A stretch of DNA of 64,000 bases, from the NCBI GenBank assembly GCA_027531445.1, contig JAPZRK010000077.1, positions 8,674-72,673 of the forward strand, given 5' to 3'. Each line of letters opens with the position of its first letter. Position 1 is the first letter of the stretch. This DNA comes from Leptospira sp. (GTDB lineage: Bacteria; Spirochaetota; Leptospiria; Leptospirales; Leptospiraceae). The translations under genes and the position numbers were made by a program. A model generated the notes under the pieces. It did no database searches and was not told the origin of the DNA. It saw nothing but the letters and a program-made list of their open reading frames with translations. Positions 17,480 to 26,346 of this stretch are shown piece by piece.

Positions 17480-18535
17480 TCAAATACCTAGCTTTTTGAA
17501 ATGTTCCACAGTCTGTCTATACTCTTCCCACTGTCCTATATCGAACCAATCAGAAGAAGTGATAAATACGCCGACTGTCATACCGTTTCTCTTTGCTCTT
17601 TCAATTAACTCTGGCATATCAATCTTTTCATTTTCTGAAATCAATTTGATAACTTTAGATTTCAAAATATAAAAACCTGTATTAATTATAAAATCATAAG
17701 AAGGCTTTTCATCCATTTCAAGATAACTGCCCTCTTCGTATTTAATAACTCCATAAGGAATCTTTATGTGTTTTAATAATCCCAAAATCGTAATATCGAA
17801 TTTGTTATCTAAATGATAACTAAAGAAATCATCGAAATTTAAATTAATGATACTATCACAATTTGCTACGATCAATGATTCCTCAGGATCCAATTCAGGA
17901 ATTAATTTTAAACTCCCTCCAGTACCTAACGGAGTTTTTTCCTCAACATACTTTATATCGCTGTATTTACTATTATCATTGAAATAAGTTTTAATGATAT
18001 TCCCTTTGTAAAACAACGAAAGAGTAAAATTTCTAAAACCATATTTGTAAAAATTGTCCATTATATGTTCTACTATCGTTTTATCACCAAAGGGGATCAA
18101 CGGTTTCGGCAATATCTTTGTAAATGGATCAAGGCGGGTTCCAAAACCTCCGGCCATAATGAATACATTAGCAGCCTTAATCGGGAAATTTAACTCAGGT
18201 TCGAATGTTGAAATTAAACCTACAATTTTCCGACTCAAATCAATGACAGGCACCGCACGTATCTGAAGTTCAATCATCTTATGTTGGATATCTGATAATT
18301 TATAATCATCATATACGGCAACAATTGGATTTCGATTTGCACAAAGTGTAACTGAATCATTTAGTGATGTTTCCTTTAACAGGACTCTCCTAATATCGCC
18401 ATCAGTAACCGTACCAATAAAAATATCGTTTTCTATAAGAAATAAGGTACCTAACGAGTTTTTATCGATTTTCTTTAAGGCATCTTTCAGCGATGCGTTT
18501 GGAGTAATTAAGTAATCTTCGGAAATTGGTATCAT
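17480..18535 (-). CDS. CBS-domain sugar nucleotidyltransferase (PtmE-like)
   Basis: A 351-residue fusion: paired CBS motifs in residues 1-115 (GTVTDGDIRR near 41-50) followed by a nucleotidyltransferase domain with AGGFGTRL at 128-135, a PKPLIPFGDK segment and a GTGGSL motif. This architecture matches Campylobacter PtmE, the glucosamine-1-phosphate guanylyltransferase that opens the GDP-dependent legionaminic acid pathway. It lies 8 bp after the NeuC/LegG-like gene. The role is strongly suggested by domain order and neighbours; the nucleotide (GTP) is inferred. Confidence 0.8.
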   Translation of the reverse strand: MIPISEDYLITPNASLKDALKKIDKNSLGTLFLIENDIFIGTVTDGDIRRVLLKETSLNDSVTLCANRNPIVAVYDDYKLSDIQHKMIELQIRAVPVIDLSRKIVGLISTFEPELNFPIKAANVFIMAGGFGTRLDPFTKILPKPLIPFGDKTIVEHIMDNFYKYGFRNFTLSLFYKGNIIKTYFNDNSKYSDIKYVEEKTPLGTGGSLKLIPELDPEESLIVANCDSIINLNFDDFFSYHLDNKFDITILGLLKHIKIPYGVIKYEEGSYLEMDEKPSYDFIINTGFYILKSKVIKLISENEKIDMPELIERAKRNGMTVGVFITSSDWFDIGQWEEYRQTVEHFKKLGI

Positions 18536-18542
18536 AAAAATT

Positions 18543-19694
18543 TTATAAGTCGTTAAAGCTTTTTTTTAATTTGTTATCTAAGGAGATATTTTTTATTATT
18601 TTAAAAACCTTATCACTCGCTCCTCCATTTCCATATGGATTTTCGATAGCTTTAAGCGAATCTTGAAATTCTTTCGTATAAAGTCTTTGGATTGCTGATT
18701 TGATTGATTCTCTATTTGGATCACATTGAATGACAGACCTAGCTTGAATCCTTCCTTTTTGTCTATCTCCAATGTTAATTGTACCCTTGCTAAAGCTCGG
18801 AACTTCAATTAAGCCACTAGAAGAGTTACCTATAACACAATCTACGAACTGAATACAGGATAGGTATTTCAGTTGTCCTAAACTAACGAATGCAATCGAA
18901 TTTTTATGATTCTCCACAAAGGTATCGATCATCTGAATCAATTTACGACCATCATTATCTGAATTTGGATAAGTAAAAATTAGATTTGTATCTTCCAATT
19001 TTTCTAAAACATGCAACAACTCGAACATTTGTGACTCAGAAGTATCACTTTCCAGAGTCACAGGATGAAATGTTATGAGGAGATTTTTAAGACCAAACTT
19101 AAATCCGATTGATCTTTCTAATTCTTCTTTGTCTAATAGCTTCAACTTTTTGATACTGTCAATGCCTAAGCCACCAACAAAAAAAACTGAGTCTGGATTC
19201 TCTCCCAACTGAATCACCCTTTTTCGGTATTCTTCTGTAGCCACAAAATGAATGTGCGACATTTTCGTAATTGAATGACGAAAGGCCTCATCAAAAGCCC
19301 CCTCAGTGCGTTCTCCTCCGTGTAAATGAGCAATTGGAATCCGAGCAATTAATGCTGCTGCGGCGGCTGAAAATATTTCAAATCTATCTCCCAGTAATAC
19401 AACTATATCTGGCTTTAAATCGGAGAATGCATCTGCAAAACCCATTAGACCCAATCCCATCGATTTTGAAATGCCCACAGGAGTATCAGAGCTAAGTAGG
19501 ATTTCTATTTTTTTGTCAATAGTGAATCCTTCATCTTCGATGATTCGATATGTAAGTCCAAATTCTGGAGAAAGGTGCATACCGGTTACGACAATTTGTA
19601 ATTTTAAATCCGAATCATTCTGAATTAACTCCATAATCCATCTTAATAGCCCATACTCTGCACGAGTACCAGTCACGATGCAGATTTTTCTCAT
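18543..19694 (-). CDS. neuC: Hydrolysing NDP-N-acetylhexosamine 2-epimerase (NeuC/LegG-like)
   Basis: A 383-residue epimerase of the WecB/NeuC superfamily. It starts with IVTGTRAEYGLLRW and contains LGDRFEIFSAA and HLHGGERTEGAFDEAFRHSITK, which distinguish hydrolysing NeuC/LegG enzymes from non-hydrolysing WecB. It removes the nucleotide and inverts C2, releasing the mannose-configured amino-sugar used by NeuB. It overlaps neuB by 4 bp (ATGA). With PtmE next door, the substrate is probably GDP-2,4-diacetamido-trideoxyglucose (LegG activity) rather than UDP-GlcNAc. An A8 run in the coding strand near the C-terminus is noted but harmless. Confidence 0.87.
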   Translation of the reverse strand: MRKICIVTGTRAEYGLLRWIMELIQNDSDLKLQIVVTGMHLSPEFGLTYRIIEDEGFTIDKKIEILLSSDTPVGISKSMGLGLMGFADAFSDLKPDIVVLLGDRFEIFSAAAAALIARIPIAHLHGGERTEGAFDEAFRHSITKMSHIHFVATEEYRKRVIQLGENPDSVFFVGGLGIDSIKKLKLLDKEELERSIGFKFGLKNLLITFHPVTLESDTSESQMFELLHVLEKLEDTNLIFTYPNSDNDGRKLIQMIDTFVENHKNSIAFVSLGQLKYLSCIQFVDCVIGNSSSGLIEVPSFSKGTINIGDRQKGRIQARSVIQCDPNRESIKSAIQRLYTKEFQDSLKAIENPYGNGGASDKVFKIIKNISLDNKLKKSFNDL

Positions 19695-20695
19695 ATCAAA
19701 TCATCTTCTTGATAATCTTTTAAAGCTATCTTTCCTAGGACTTCCAACCAGTTCATTGGAGAAATTCCGTTTCCCGGTCGCTTAACAGAGAGATTCTCCT
19801 CTGTAAAAATGTCGCCTTTCTTTATATTCTTTTTTGCAACGATTGACTTTCTAGCTATTGGAATATTTTTGATTTCGGAAGGCGTTGGTGTCTTTATTCC
19901 ATCACCTAGCGCTTGTTCGATATTTCTTATCCCAGCTACCATGGCATTAAGCTCATTTGGTTCTATACTTGCTTTATGATCCGGCCCCGACATTCTTCTA
20001 TCTAAGGTTAGATGTTTCTCTATTATTGATGCGCCTAATGCGACAGCCGCAAGTGAAATTTCGATTCCAACAGTGTGATCAGAATAACCAACCTTTACCC
20101 CAAAAGCATTCTGAATCGTCTTCATTGCATTCAAGTTAACCTCAGACATGGGTGCTGGGTATTCAGATGTACAGTGTAAAATAGTAATTATACTTCTACT
20201 AGTTCCAGACTTCTCTAAAACATTAATAGCAGCTTCAATTTCGCCTAGGTTGGACATTCCTGATGAAAGAATTATCGGTTCACCAAAAGATCCAATTTTT
20301 TTTAAAAATGGAAGATTTGTAATCTCTCCACTAGGTATTTTCCAAAGTGATATCTTTAATTTTTTCAGCAATTCTATGCTTTCAAAGTCAAACGGTGTTG
20401 ATAAAAACTTTATATTGTTTTTTTTACATGTTTCAATTAGCTGAAGATGATCATCAGATGTAAGTTCCAACTTTTTGAGCATTTCGATCTGCGTCTCTGA
20501 TGATTTTGTATTTTCTGTCTGATATTCTGCTTTGAGTGCACTTTTCGCTGCTAGTTCTGTAGCTTGAAATGTTTGAAACTTTATATAGTCTGCGCCTGAA
20601 GACGCCGCAACTTCGATTAATTCTTTTGCAATGTTTAAATCACCATTGTGATTCACTCCTGCTTCAGCAATTATTATTGTTTTTGGGATATTCAT
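19691..20695 (-). CDS. neuB: N-acetylneuraminate/legionaminate synthase (NeuB/LegI-like)
   Basis: A 334-residue condensing enzyme with IAEAGVNHNGD near the N-terminus (residues 9-19), KFQTF, a LSSGMSNLGE motif, EKHLTLDRRMSGPDH, and a C-terminal SAF domain (RKSIVAKKNIKKGDIFTEEN region). It joins phosphoenolpyruvate to the mannosamine-type sugar released by NeuC/LegG. The flanking genes suggest legionaminic acid synthase (LegI). Length is standard for the family. It is coupled to neuC and lies 2 bp after the NeuD-like gene. Confidence 0.9.
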   Translation of the reverse strand: MNIPKTIIIAEAGVNHNGDLNIAKELIEVAASSGADYIKFQTFQATELAAKSALKAEYQTENTKSSETQIEMLKKLELTSDDHLQLIETCKKNNIKFLSTPFDFESIELLKKLKISLWKIPSGEITNLPFLKKIGSFGEPIILSSGMSNLGEIEAAINVLEKSGTSRSIITILHCTSEYPAPMSEVNLNAMKTIQNAFGVKVGYSDHTVGIEISLAAVALGASIIEKHLTLDRRMSGPDHKASIEPNELNAMVAGIRNIEQALGDGIKTPTPSEIKNIPIARKSIVAKKNIKKGDIFTEENLSVKRPGNGISPMNWLEVLGKIALKDYQEDDLI

Positions 20696-20697
20696 TT

Positions 20698-21276
20698 TTA
20701 CTTAAATAAAATGTTGGCTTTTACAAAGCTATTATCCGGTATAACGGTTGATTGTTTAGTGACCGATGCGCTTCCCAAAAAAGATTCTCTTCCAATCTTT
20801 ACTCCACCATTAACGATCGCACCAGTTGCTACATGACAAAAGTCCCCAACTTCTGCATCGTGCTCAATAAGCGATTTAGAATTGATTATACAGTGTTCCC
20901 CGACATGGGCACCGGCGTTAATCATAGCAAAATGCATTACTATAGTTCCCGCGCCAATGGATGCATGTTTTGAGACGTAGGCCAAAGGAGAAACCAAAGT
21001 TGGGAATATTGCCGAGGAACCTTGGAACATAGATGAAATTTTCAAACGAACATCAGGTTTCCCGATTTGACCTATCGTTAAATGAAAATAATTATAAGAT
21101 TTAAGCAAAGCTGGTATATCTTTATCAGTTCCTATTATTTCATACCCAAGCACTTTGTTCCCAATTTTCTCATTTTGGTCAACTATACCAGCAATTTTGA
21201 AGCGATTTTCCATCTCAATTACATCGATACATGACACACAATGTCCACCACCACCTATGAGTATAATCTCGATCAT
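20698..21276 (-). CDS. neuD: NeuD/PglD-family sugar acetyltransferase
   Basis: The ATG at 21276 gives a 192-residue protein starting with MIEIILIGGGGHCVSCIDVI and overlapping the aminotransferase stop as ATGA; an upstream frame to 21321 adds 15 residues without family similarity. It has the PglD/NeuD N-terminal Rossmann part and a left-handed beta-helix with ASIGAGT, GAHVGEHC and GRESFLG repeats. Family members N-acetylate the 4-amino sugar made by the aminotransferase (LegH role) or O-acetylate sialic acid (NeuD role). Sitting between LegC-like and NeuB-like genes, the LegH role is favoured. Confidence 0.84.
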   Translation of the reverse strand: MIEIILIGGGGHCVSCIDVIEMENRFKIAGIVDQNEKIGNKVLGYEIIGTDKDIPALLKSYNYFHLTIGQIGKPDVRLKISSMFQGSSAIFPTLVSPLAYVSKHASIGAGTIVMHFAMINAGAHVGEHCIINSKSLIEHDAEVGDFCHVATGAIVNGGVKIGRESFLGSASVTKQSTVIPDNSFVKANILFK

Positions 21277-22415
21277 TTTTTTATACCGCTCGGGATGTTG
21301 ACCAATCGATCTGTTAACCAATATGAATTCTCTAACGAATCAGAGATCGAATTTGTATACATAGGCAGAGTATTGAGTAAATTCCAAGCAGGCCTAGTCA
21401 TCACTTTATTTTCATTGGTATATTTCAAAAATTCATCCCTTTCGGACTTAGAATTGAGTAAAATAGTATTTAACCAAAAATTAGGATCATCGCCATCTAA
21501 CCCGCGCACAACCTGTATATTTGATTTGTTAAATAAGTCTATATACTTTGCTGCTAGAGCCCTTTTCTCTGTCAAAAAATCGGCTAGATTCTCAAGTTGG
21601 CCGCAGGCAAGTGCTGCATTCAAATTTGGCATTCTATAATTATAACCGATCTCATCGTGGTTATATTCCCATTGATGTGGAATTTTAGCAGTTGTCGTAA
21701 GATGCTTTAATCTTTTTCCAAGTTGGACGTCATCCGTAATGATCGCTCCCCCACCACCTGATGTTAAGGTTTTGTTTCCATTAAAACTAAATATTCCTAG
21801 TTTACCAATTCTCCCTGTATGAATAAGATTAGAAGTACTTCCCAATGACTCTGCCGCGTCTTCTATCACTATAATATTATACTCATTTGCAATTTCCACG
21901 ATCTCTTTGATTCGACATGGAATTCCAAAGGTATGCATCGGAACAATGGCCTTTATTTGACTATTGGTTAATTTATTTATAGCCTTAGAATCTACTAACT
22001 GAACATTGTTTTTTAGAAATCTATGAAGCGCTAACGGAGATAATCCTAAAGTATCAAGATCAACGTCTAGAAAAACTGGCTTAGCACCTGAGTAAGAAAT
22101 AGCATTCGCAGTTGCTACAAAGCTAAGTGCTTGAGTAATTACCTCATCACCACTCTGAATGCCCATTGCATGTAGAGATGCATGAAGAGCCGATGTACCA
22201 TTGACCGTTGCTACAGCAAACTTAGCACCCGTTACCTCCCTTAAACCTTCTTCAAACTTATCTACATAAGCACCAACGGAAGAAACATAAGTAGAATCAA
22301 TCGCATCAATAACATATTTCTTTTCATTTCCCCGAAAAACTGGGGAGTGCAAAGGAATATAGTCATCAATTTGAGAATAATAATTTCGGACAAATTGAAT
22401 AAAAAACTCAAACAT
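21273..22415 (-). CDS. LegC-like PLP-dependent aminotransferase
   Basis: A 380-residue DegT-type aminotransferase: PLHSPVFRGNEKKYV near the N-terminus, VNGTSALH (71-78), VIEDAAESLGS (183-193) and likely Schiff-base lysine Lys215 in FSFNGNKTLTSGGGG. The sequence resembles LegC, which aminates C4 of the 4-keto-6-deoxy-GlcNAc nucleotide in legionaminic acid synthesis. It is the first gene after a 173-bp gap and may head an operon segment. No Shine-Dalgarno sequence is evident. The LegB dehydratase that should act just before it was not found in the window. Confidence 0.82.
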   Translation of the reverse strand: MFEFFIQFVRNYYSQIDDYIPLHSPVFRGNEKKYVIDAIDSTYVSSVGAYVDKFEEGLREVTGAKFAVATVNGTSALHASLHAMGIQSGDEVITQALSFVATANAISYSGAKPVFLDVDLDTLGLSPLALHRFLKNNVQLVDSKAINKLTNSQIKAIVPMHTFGIPCRIKEIVEIANEYNIIVIEDAAESLGSTSNLIHTGRIGKLGIFSFNGNKTLTSGGGGAIITDDVQLGKRLKHLTTTAKIPHQWEYNHDEIGYNYRMPNLNAALACGQLENLADFLTEKRALAAKYIDLFNKSNIQVVRGLDGDDPNFWLNTILLNSKSERDEFLKYTNENKVMTRPAWNLLNTLPMYTNSISDSLENSYWLTDRLVNIPSGIKK

Positions 22416-22588
22416 TATTGATGATTCATTTATTAGATGTAAGATTTTTTGGGTTTACAAACGATACTAACGAGAATAAAAAACGATTATCTGCTTTTTT
22501 ATCAGAAATTCACCGAATACAATAAATGGCGGATTACTTAACACCGAACAAATAAAATCATTACCCTAGATAAACAAGATTATCGAGT
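22416..22588 (-). promoter_or_regulatory. Largest gap within the sugar gene run
   Basis: This AT-rich stretch is the largest gap between minus-strand genes in the locus and precedes the legionaminic-type genes, so an internal promoter is possible. No convincing -35/-10 pair was found. A weak hairpin, GATAA/TTATC with a 6-nt loop, lies near 22570-22585 right after the methyltransferase stop, without a U-tract, so it is not a clear terminator. Confidence 0.25.
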
Positions 22589-23278
22589 TCATTTAAGTCC
22601 AAAAGTTATGATCCCATCGTCATGAGTCCAGGCTTTCCCTGATTTAAAGGATGAATGAAAAAAATCTAAATCCCTATGTTTTGAAAGGTAGTCTTTAAAA
22701 TATTTCTCTGCACCAGTAAATCCATCGATTACCTCTCTACCATACAATTGATCACTTTTAAAAAAAGCATTTTGTAAAATAAAGATATTTGTATCCGATG
22801 ATTTAAAATACTTTAGAATATTCTCCATCATGTGATCTAAATCTTGTAAAATGTACCATAACATATTCACTACGAGAATTATGTTGAATTTACCTTTAAG
22901 ATTATCGTTATATTGAACAATATTACTCTCAATAAAGTTTATACCCGATCCATGAATACCCTTTGCTCGCCGAATAGCTTCCGGTGAAATATCCAAACCT
23001 GTAAAACTAAGATCAGGAAATTTTGATTTTAGCTGAGCGGTAACATATCCAAGACCACAACCAAACTCAGCAACATCGGCATTCTTTAAATCGTATAGAT
23101 CAAGAATCATACTTAAGGTATCGGTTAACGTCCTACGAGCATTTTTATAATATGCGCTCATTTCTTTATCAGAATCGTCCTCAGATTGATTCCAAGGGTC
23201 TTCTTGATCTAAGTACAACTGATTGAAATTTCCTACGAATTTGATACCAGATTCGTCTTTTTTAAAAACATAGTCCAT
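22589..23278 (-). CDS. Class I SAM-dependent methyltransferase
   Basis: A 229-residue methyltransferase with EFGCGLGY at residues 71-78 and a following FTGLDISPEAI segment (acidic residue for the SAM ribose). It resembles NodS/SAM-methyltransferase-type N- or O-methyltransferases. It is preceded by another methyltransferase (6 bp) and followed by the 173-bp gap. The target is probably an amino- or hydroxyl group of a surface sugar; nothing more specific can be supported. Confidence 0.8.
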   Translation of the reverse strand: MDYVFKKDESGIKFVGNFNQLYLDQEDPWNQSEDDSDKEMSAYYKNARRTLTDTLSMILDLYDLKNADVAEFGCGLGYVTAQLKSKFPDLSFTGLDISPEAIRRAKGIHGSGINFIESNIVQYNDNLKGKFNIILVVNMLWYILQDLDHMMENILKYFKSSDTNIFILQNAFFKSDQLYGREVIDGFTGAEKYFKDYLSKHRDLDFFHSSFKSGKAWTHDDGIITFGLK

Positions 23279-23284
23279 ATCGAA

Positions 23285-24274
23285 TTAAACCTTTTTTGCT
23301 ACTACTAACATATTCCCCGCGGATTTAGTTTTTACTAGATAATCATTGAACAGATCAAAAAATATATGATCATTGCTTAAGCGACTAATTAAAAACTCTT
23401 CTAGTGGAGAATATTGATCTTTTTTGTAATTTTTCAAAACATAACTTATATCCAAACTTGCATTGAGAGTTTGAATATCCACAATCTCAAAGCCGGCATT
23501 TTTCAGTAATATCTTGATATTTTCAGTATTATATAAATTCACATGTCCTGGAGGTAGCAGTTGGACATGAGTTGTTCTCATAACGCTCCATTCAAAGCTA
23601 TATGTATTTGGTGTACTGAAAAAAAAGTGCCCACCAGGCTTCAATAAATCTTTAATTTTTTTCAAAAAAACAGTAGGCTCCGTTAAATGTTCAACGGTGT
23701 CCCACAATGTTACACCATCAAAATATGAATCTGGCTTGGATAGGGAATATATATTCTCATTTAACACCTCCAAACCATCATACTTTTCTTTTAAATAAAT
23801 GCAGGCCTTTTCATTTAAATCGCATGCAGTTAACTTAAACGGATTTCCCTTCCTAAATAAAGCTTCAATGAATATCCCTATCGCCGATCCTACATCTAAC
23901 AGTCTTGCTGGTGAACTAAGGTATTTTTCAATTTCGATGATTCTACGATCAAAAATGGGTATTCGATTCTCAAATGAATCCATAAAAAATTTATTCTCAA
24001 AATCTTTTAAATCACTATTGTAATAATAATCTAAAGCTTCTAGAGAAGGGAAAGGATTGGTAAAAATATGCCCACACTCCTCACATTTATCCATTTCATA
24101 ACCAAAACATTCTGTATAGAAATGAATTTTATTTGATTCACAAATAGGACATCTGTAAACCTTCTCTAATTTTGAAAATTGCTTATGGATTTCATCTGAA
24201 ACCTGTTGCATTTTTTCCTTTAAGAATTGTTGCTTCTCTAAGGTATGTATCTCATCGAAGAATATTTTTTTCAA
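23285..24274 (-). CDS. Class I methyltransferase with zinc ribbon
   Basis: A 329-residue protein. An N-terminal helical part is followed by a zinc ribbon (Cys42, Cys45, Cys64, Cys67), then the SAM motif LLDVGSAIG near residue 125, and a TLWDTVEHLTEP motif like the methyltransferase-23 family. It shares this layout with the gene at 5959-6813. It is packed with a radical SAM gene (4 bp) and another methyltransferase (6 bp). It probably modifies a sugar of the surface polysaccharide. Confidence 0.8.
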   Translation of the reverse strand: MKKIFFDEIHTLEKQQFLKEKMQQVSDEIHKQFSKLEKVYRCPICESNKIHFYTECFGYEMDKCEECGHIFTNPFPSLEALDYYYNSDLKDFENKFFMDSFENRIPIFDRRIIEIEKYLSSPARLLDVGSAIGIFIEALFRKGNPFKLTACDLNEKACIYLKEKYDGLEVLNENIYSLSKPDSYFDGVTLWDTVEHLTEPTVFLKKIKDLLKPGGHFFFSTPNTYSFEWSVMRTTHVQLLPPGHVNLYNTENIKILLKNAGFEIVDIQTLNASLDISYVLKNYKKDQYSPLEEFLISRLSNDHIFFDLFNDYLVKTKSAGNMLVVAKKV

Positions 24275-24278
24275 AAGA

Positions 24279-25190
24279 TCAATCCTCTTCGATATTTATC
24301 CAAGCGTTTACATGATTAAATCCGTGTAATGTACCATCTGCATCACACTCCTTACAAGGAGACTTATCTCTTTTTCCTTGTATCAATTCATTGCGCATCC
24401 TTTTCATTCGTGGACTTAGCCAAACACCCAGAAGCGTATCAGAGAAAACATTTCCCAATTTTACTTTTTTTGCCCAATCCTGTACGCAAAGTAAAAGATC
24501 ACCGTTCCAATCAATTGCAAGTGAGTAAGCTAAATAGTGACAAGGTTTGATTGTATTCTTATGATCAATGGTAGAAGTAACTATATCAGTATTATTTAAA
24601 ACTCCTCCCCTATTGGTCAGTTTAATTCCAAAACCATCCTCTCCAGAGTGCCATCTATCACGTAGAATAAACTTATCTGTCGAAATGCCTGCTTCGTTAA
24701 ACATATTTTTGAATTTTTCGACTTGTTCTGGTCCATCATACATACTTACGCACATGAAGGAAAGTCCAGCATCATACAATTTTACAAGAACATCCGGTTT
24801 TAGATAATCACCATTTGTAACGATTTCTGTTCTTACTTCCTTTCCAAATATTTTGATAATATTTATGATTTCCGGATGCAATAATGGTTCACCGTATCCA
24901 CAGAAAACAACTCCTCCCTGATAATCCAAAGAAACCAATTCATCTTTGATTTTTTGAAGTAGATGAATACCCATATGTAACTTTTGGTTAGGATACAAAT
25001 TCTTATCATACCTAGGACAAAAGACACATTGTCTATTACATAATTCAGTTAAACTAATATCTATCCAACTAAAGAGTGGAACTCCACCATTCAATAGTTG
25101 CACATTGTCAACAAAATCCGATTTTCTTACCATGTTTTGTTTTGTTTTTTCTGTGATTTCGGCTTCCAAAATCTTTTTAAGATGTTCCAT
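24279..25190 (-). CDS. Radical SAM/SPASM domain protein
   Basis: A 303-residue radical SAM enzyme with CNRQCVFC (Cys51, Cys55, Cys58), a GYGEPLLHPE segment, and a C-terminal SPASM region (CHYLAYSLAIDWNGDLLLCVQDW, later CKECD). The layout is typical of small radical SAM enzymes in glycan clusters. It lies 14 bp after the aminotransferase at 25205 and 4 bp before two methyltransferases. A radical step that makes the keto or deoxy substrate for the aminotransferase is possible but unproven. Confidence 0.83.
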   Translation of the reverse strand: MEHLKKILEAEITEKTKQNMVRKSDFVDNVQLLNGGVPLFSWIDISLTELCNRQCVFCPRYDKNLYPNQKLHMGIHLLQKIKDELVSLDYQGGVVFCGYGEPLLHPEIINIIKIFGKEVRTEIVTNGDYLKPDVLVKLYDAGLSFMCVSMYDGPEQVEKFKNMFNEAGISTDKFILRDRWHSGEDGFGIKLTNRGGVLNNTDIVTSTIDHKNTIKPCHYLAYSLAIDWNGDLLLCVQDWAKKVKLGNVFSDTLLGVWLSPRMKRMRNELIQGKRDKSPCKECDADGTLHGFNHVNAWINIEED

Positions 25191-25204
25191 ACTTATTTCC
25201 TATT

Positions 25205-26320
25205 TTAAACTTGATTGATATTATAAATTGAGGGGAAGATTAAGAGATTTGTATTAATGTATATTTTTTCTTTCTCTACGATATTTCTAGCAGTTTGCAT
25301 TAGTGACTTTCCATTTTCTAAAAAACCCCTAGCTGAGCTTTGTTTGTCATCCTGTTTCTCTAAGATAATTCTACCGAAACCGCCACCCTTTGCTACTTTA
25401 AATTGAGTACCATTTAATATTTCGGTTATTCTCGCTATAAGTTCATTCAGGTTTTTTTCTAAAATTCGAAAGTCTAAGGCCAATAATCTTATTAAGTTTA
25501 ATTGCATCATTTTAATTTGAAAAGGAGATGCAGAAAATGTTCCACCCCAAAAAATTGCCTGCTCTTTTAACAAAGCTGCCAATTCCTTCGTGACGAGAAC
25601 TATGCCTATGGGGAAACCACCACCGATTGCTTTTCCAAAAACGACAATATCAGGTTTTGCATTTCTCGAAGAGGTCGTCGATCCAAACCTGGTACGAAAC
25701 CCAGTGATTACCTCATCTGCAATCAATAACACGCGATTATCGACCAAAATTTTCCTTTTATTACTATCTAGCTCACTTAAGATATCTAAAGATGGATCGG
25801 CTCCTTGGTTTGGTTCTACCAAGATACCAGCAATCTCACTAAAATCTGCCTTATCAAAAAATTCTTTTAAATCTTGAAAGAAAATAGAATTACTCTGCGA
25901 CTCAATAGGGATTCCATCCGACAGAATTCTAGATTTATTCCCCTCAAATAAAAAAGCATCATCCGAACCATGCCAAAATTTACTAATGATCGCTATCTTA
26001 TCTTTCTTTGTAACTGCTCGGGCGAGTCTGCAGGCTCTGTGAATGGCTCCCGAACCGCTAGTTTGAAATCCAACTGCACCGATTTCAAAATCTACTGTTT
26101 TACCAATCAAATCCTCAAATTCTTGATTAAAGTAGTTTCCCTCTGGCAAAAGAAAATTGGTTTCATACATTGAGGAACTAAGCTTCTCGTGTCCGAAAAT
26201 CAAAGTGCCAGAACCTAACCAACAATCAAAAAACTTTTCACCATTTTCAGAGATTAAAAATGGACCACTTCCCGAAACAAGATTGGGTGTTGACTTTAAA
26301 TTTGAATTGAGTATGTGCAT
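25205..26320 (-). CDS. Class III aminotransferase (glutamate-1-semialdehyde aminomutase-like)
   Basis: A 371-residue PLP enzyme of aminotransferase class III: SGSGAIHRACRLAR (88-101), ADEVITGFR (201-209) and the Schiff-base lysine Lys230 in FGKAIGGGFPIG. It resembles glutamate-1-semialdehyde 2,1-aminomutase but is shorter (hemL is about 430 residues) and lies in a sugar locus, so it is more likely to be a sugar or side-chain aminotransferase/aminomutase than a haem enzyme. It lies 26 bp after the ABC transporter gene. Confidence 0.8.
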   Translation of the reverse strand: MHILNSNLKSTPNLVSGSGPFLISENGEKFFDCWLGSGTLIFGHEKLSSSMYETNFLLPEGNYFNQEFEDLIGKTVDFEIGAVGFQTSGSGAIHRACRLARAVTKKDKIAIISKFWHGSDDAFLFEGNKSRILSDGIPIESQSNSIFFQDLKEFFDKADFSEIAGILVEPNQGADPSLDILSELDSNKRKILVDNRVLLIADEVITGFRTRFGSTTSSRNAKPDIVVFGKAIGGGFPIGIVLVTKELAALLKEQAIFWGGTFSASPFQIKMMQLNLIRLLALDFRILEKNLNELIARITEILNGTQFKVAKGGGFGRIILEKQDDKQSSARGFLENGKSLMQTARNIVEKEKIYINTNLLIFPSIYNINQV

Positions 26321-26346
26321 ATAATTACCTTTAAAATAAATACGAA

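Noticed and set aside
22565..22588. Hairpin after the methyltransferase at 22589 as a rho-independent terminator
   Set aside because: The stem has only five pairs and no U-tract follows.
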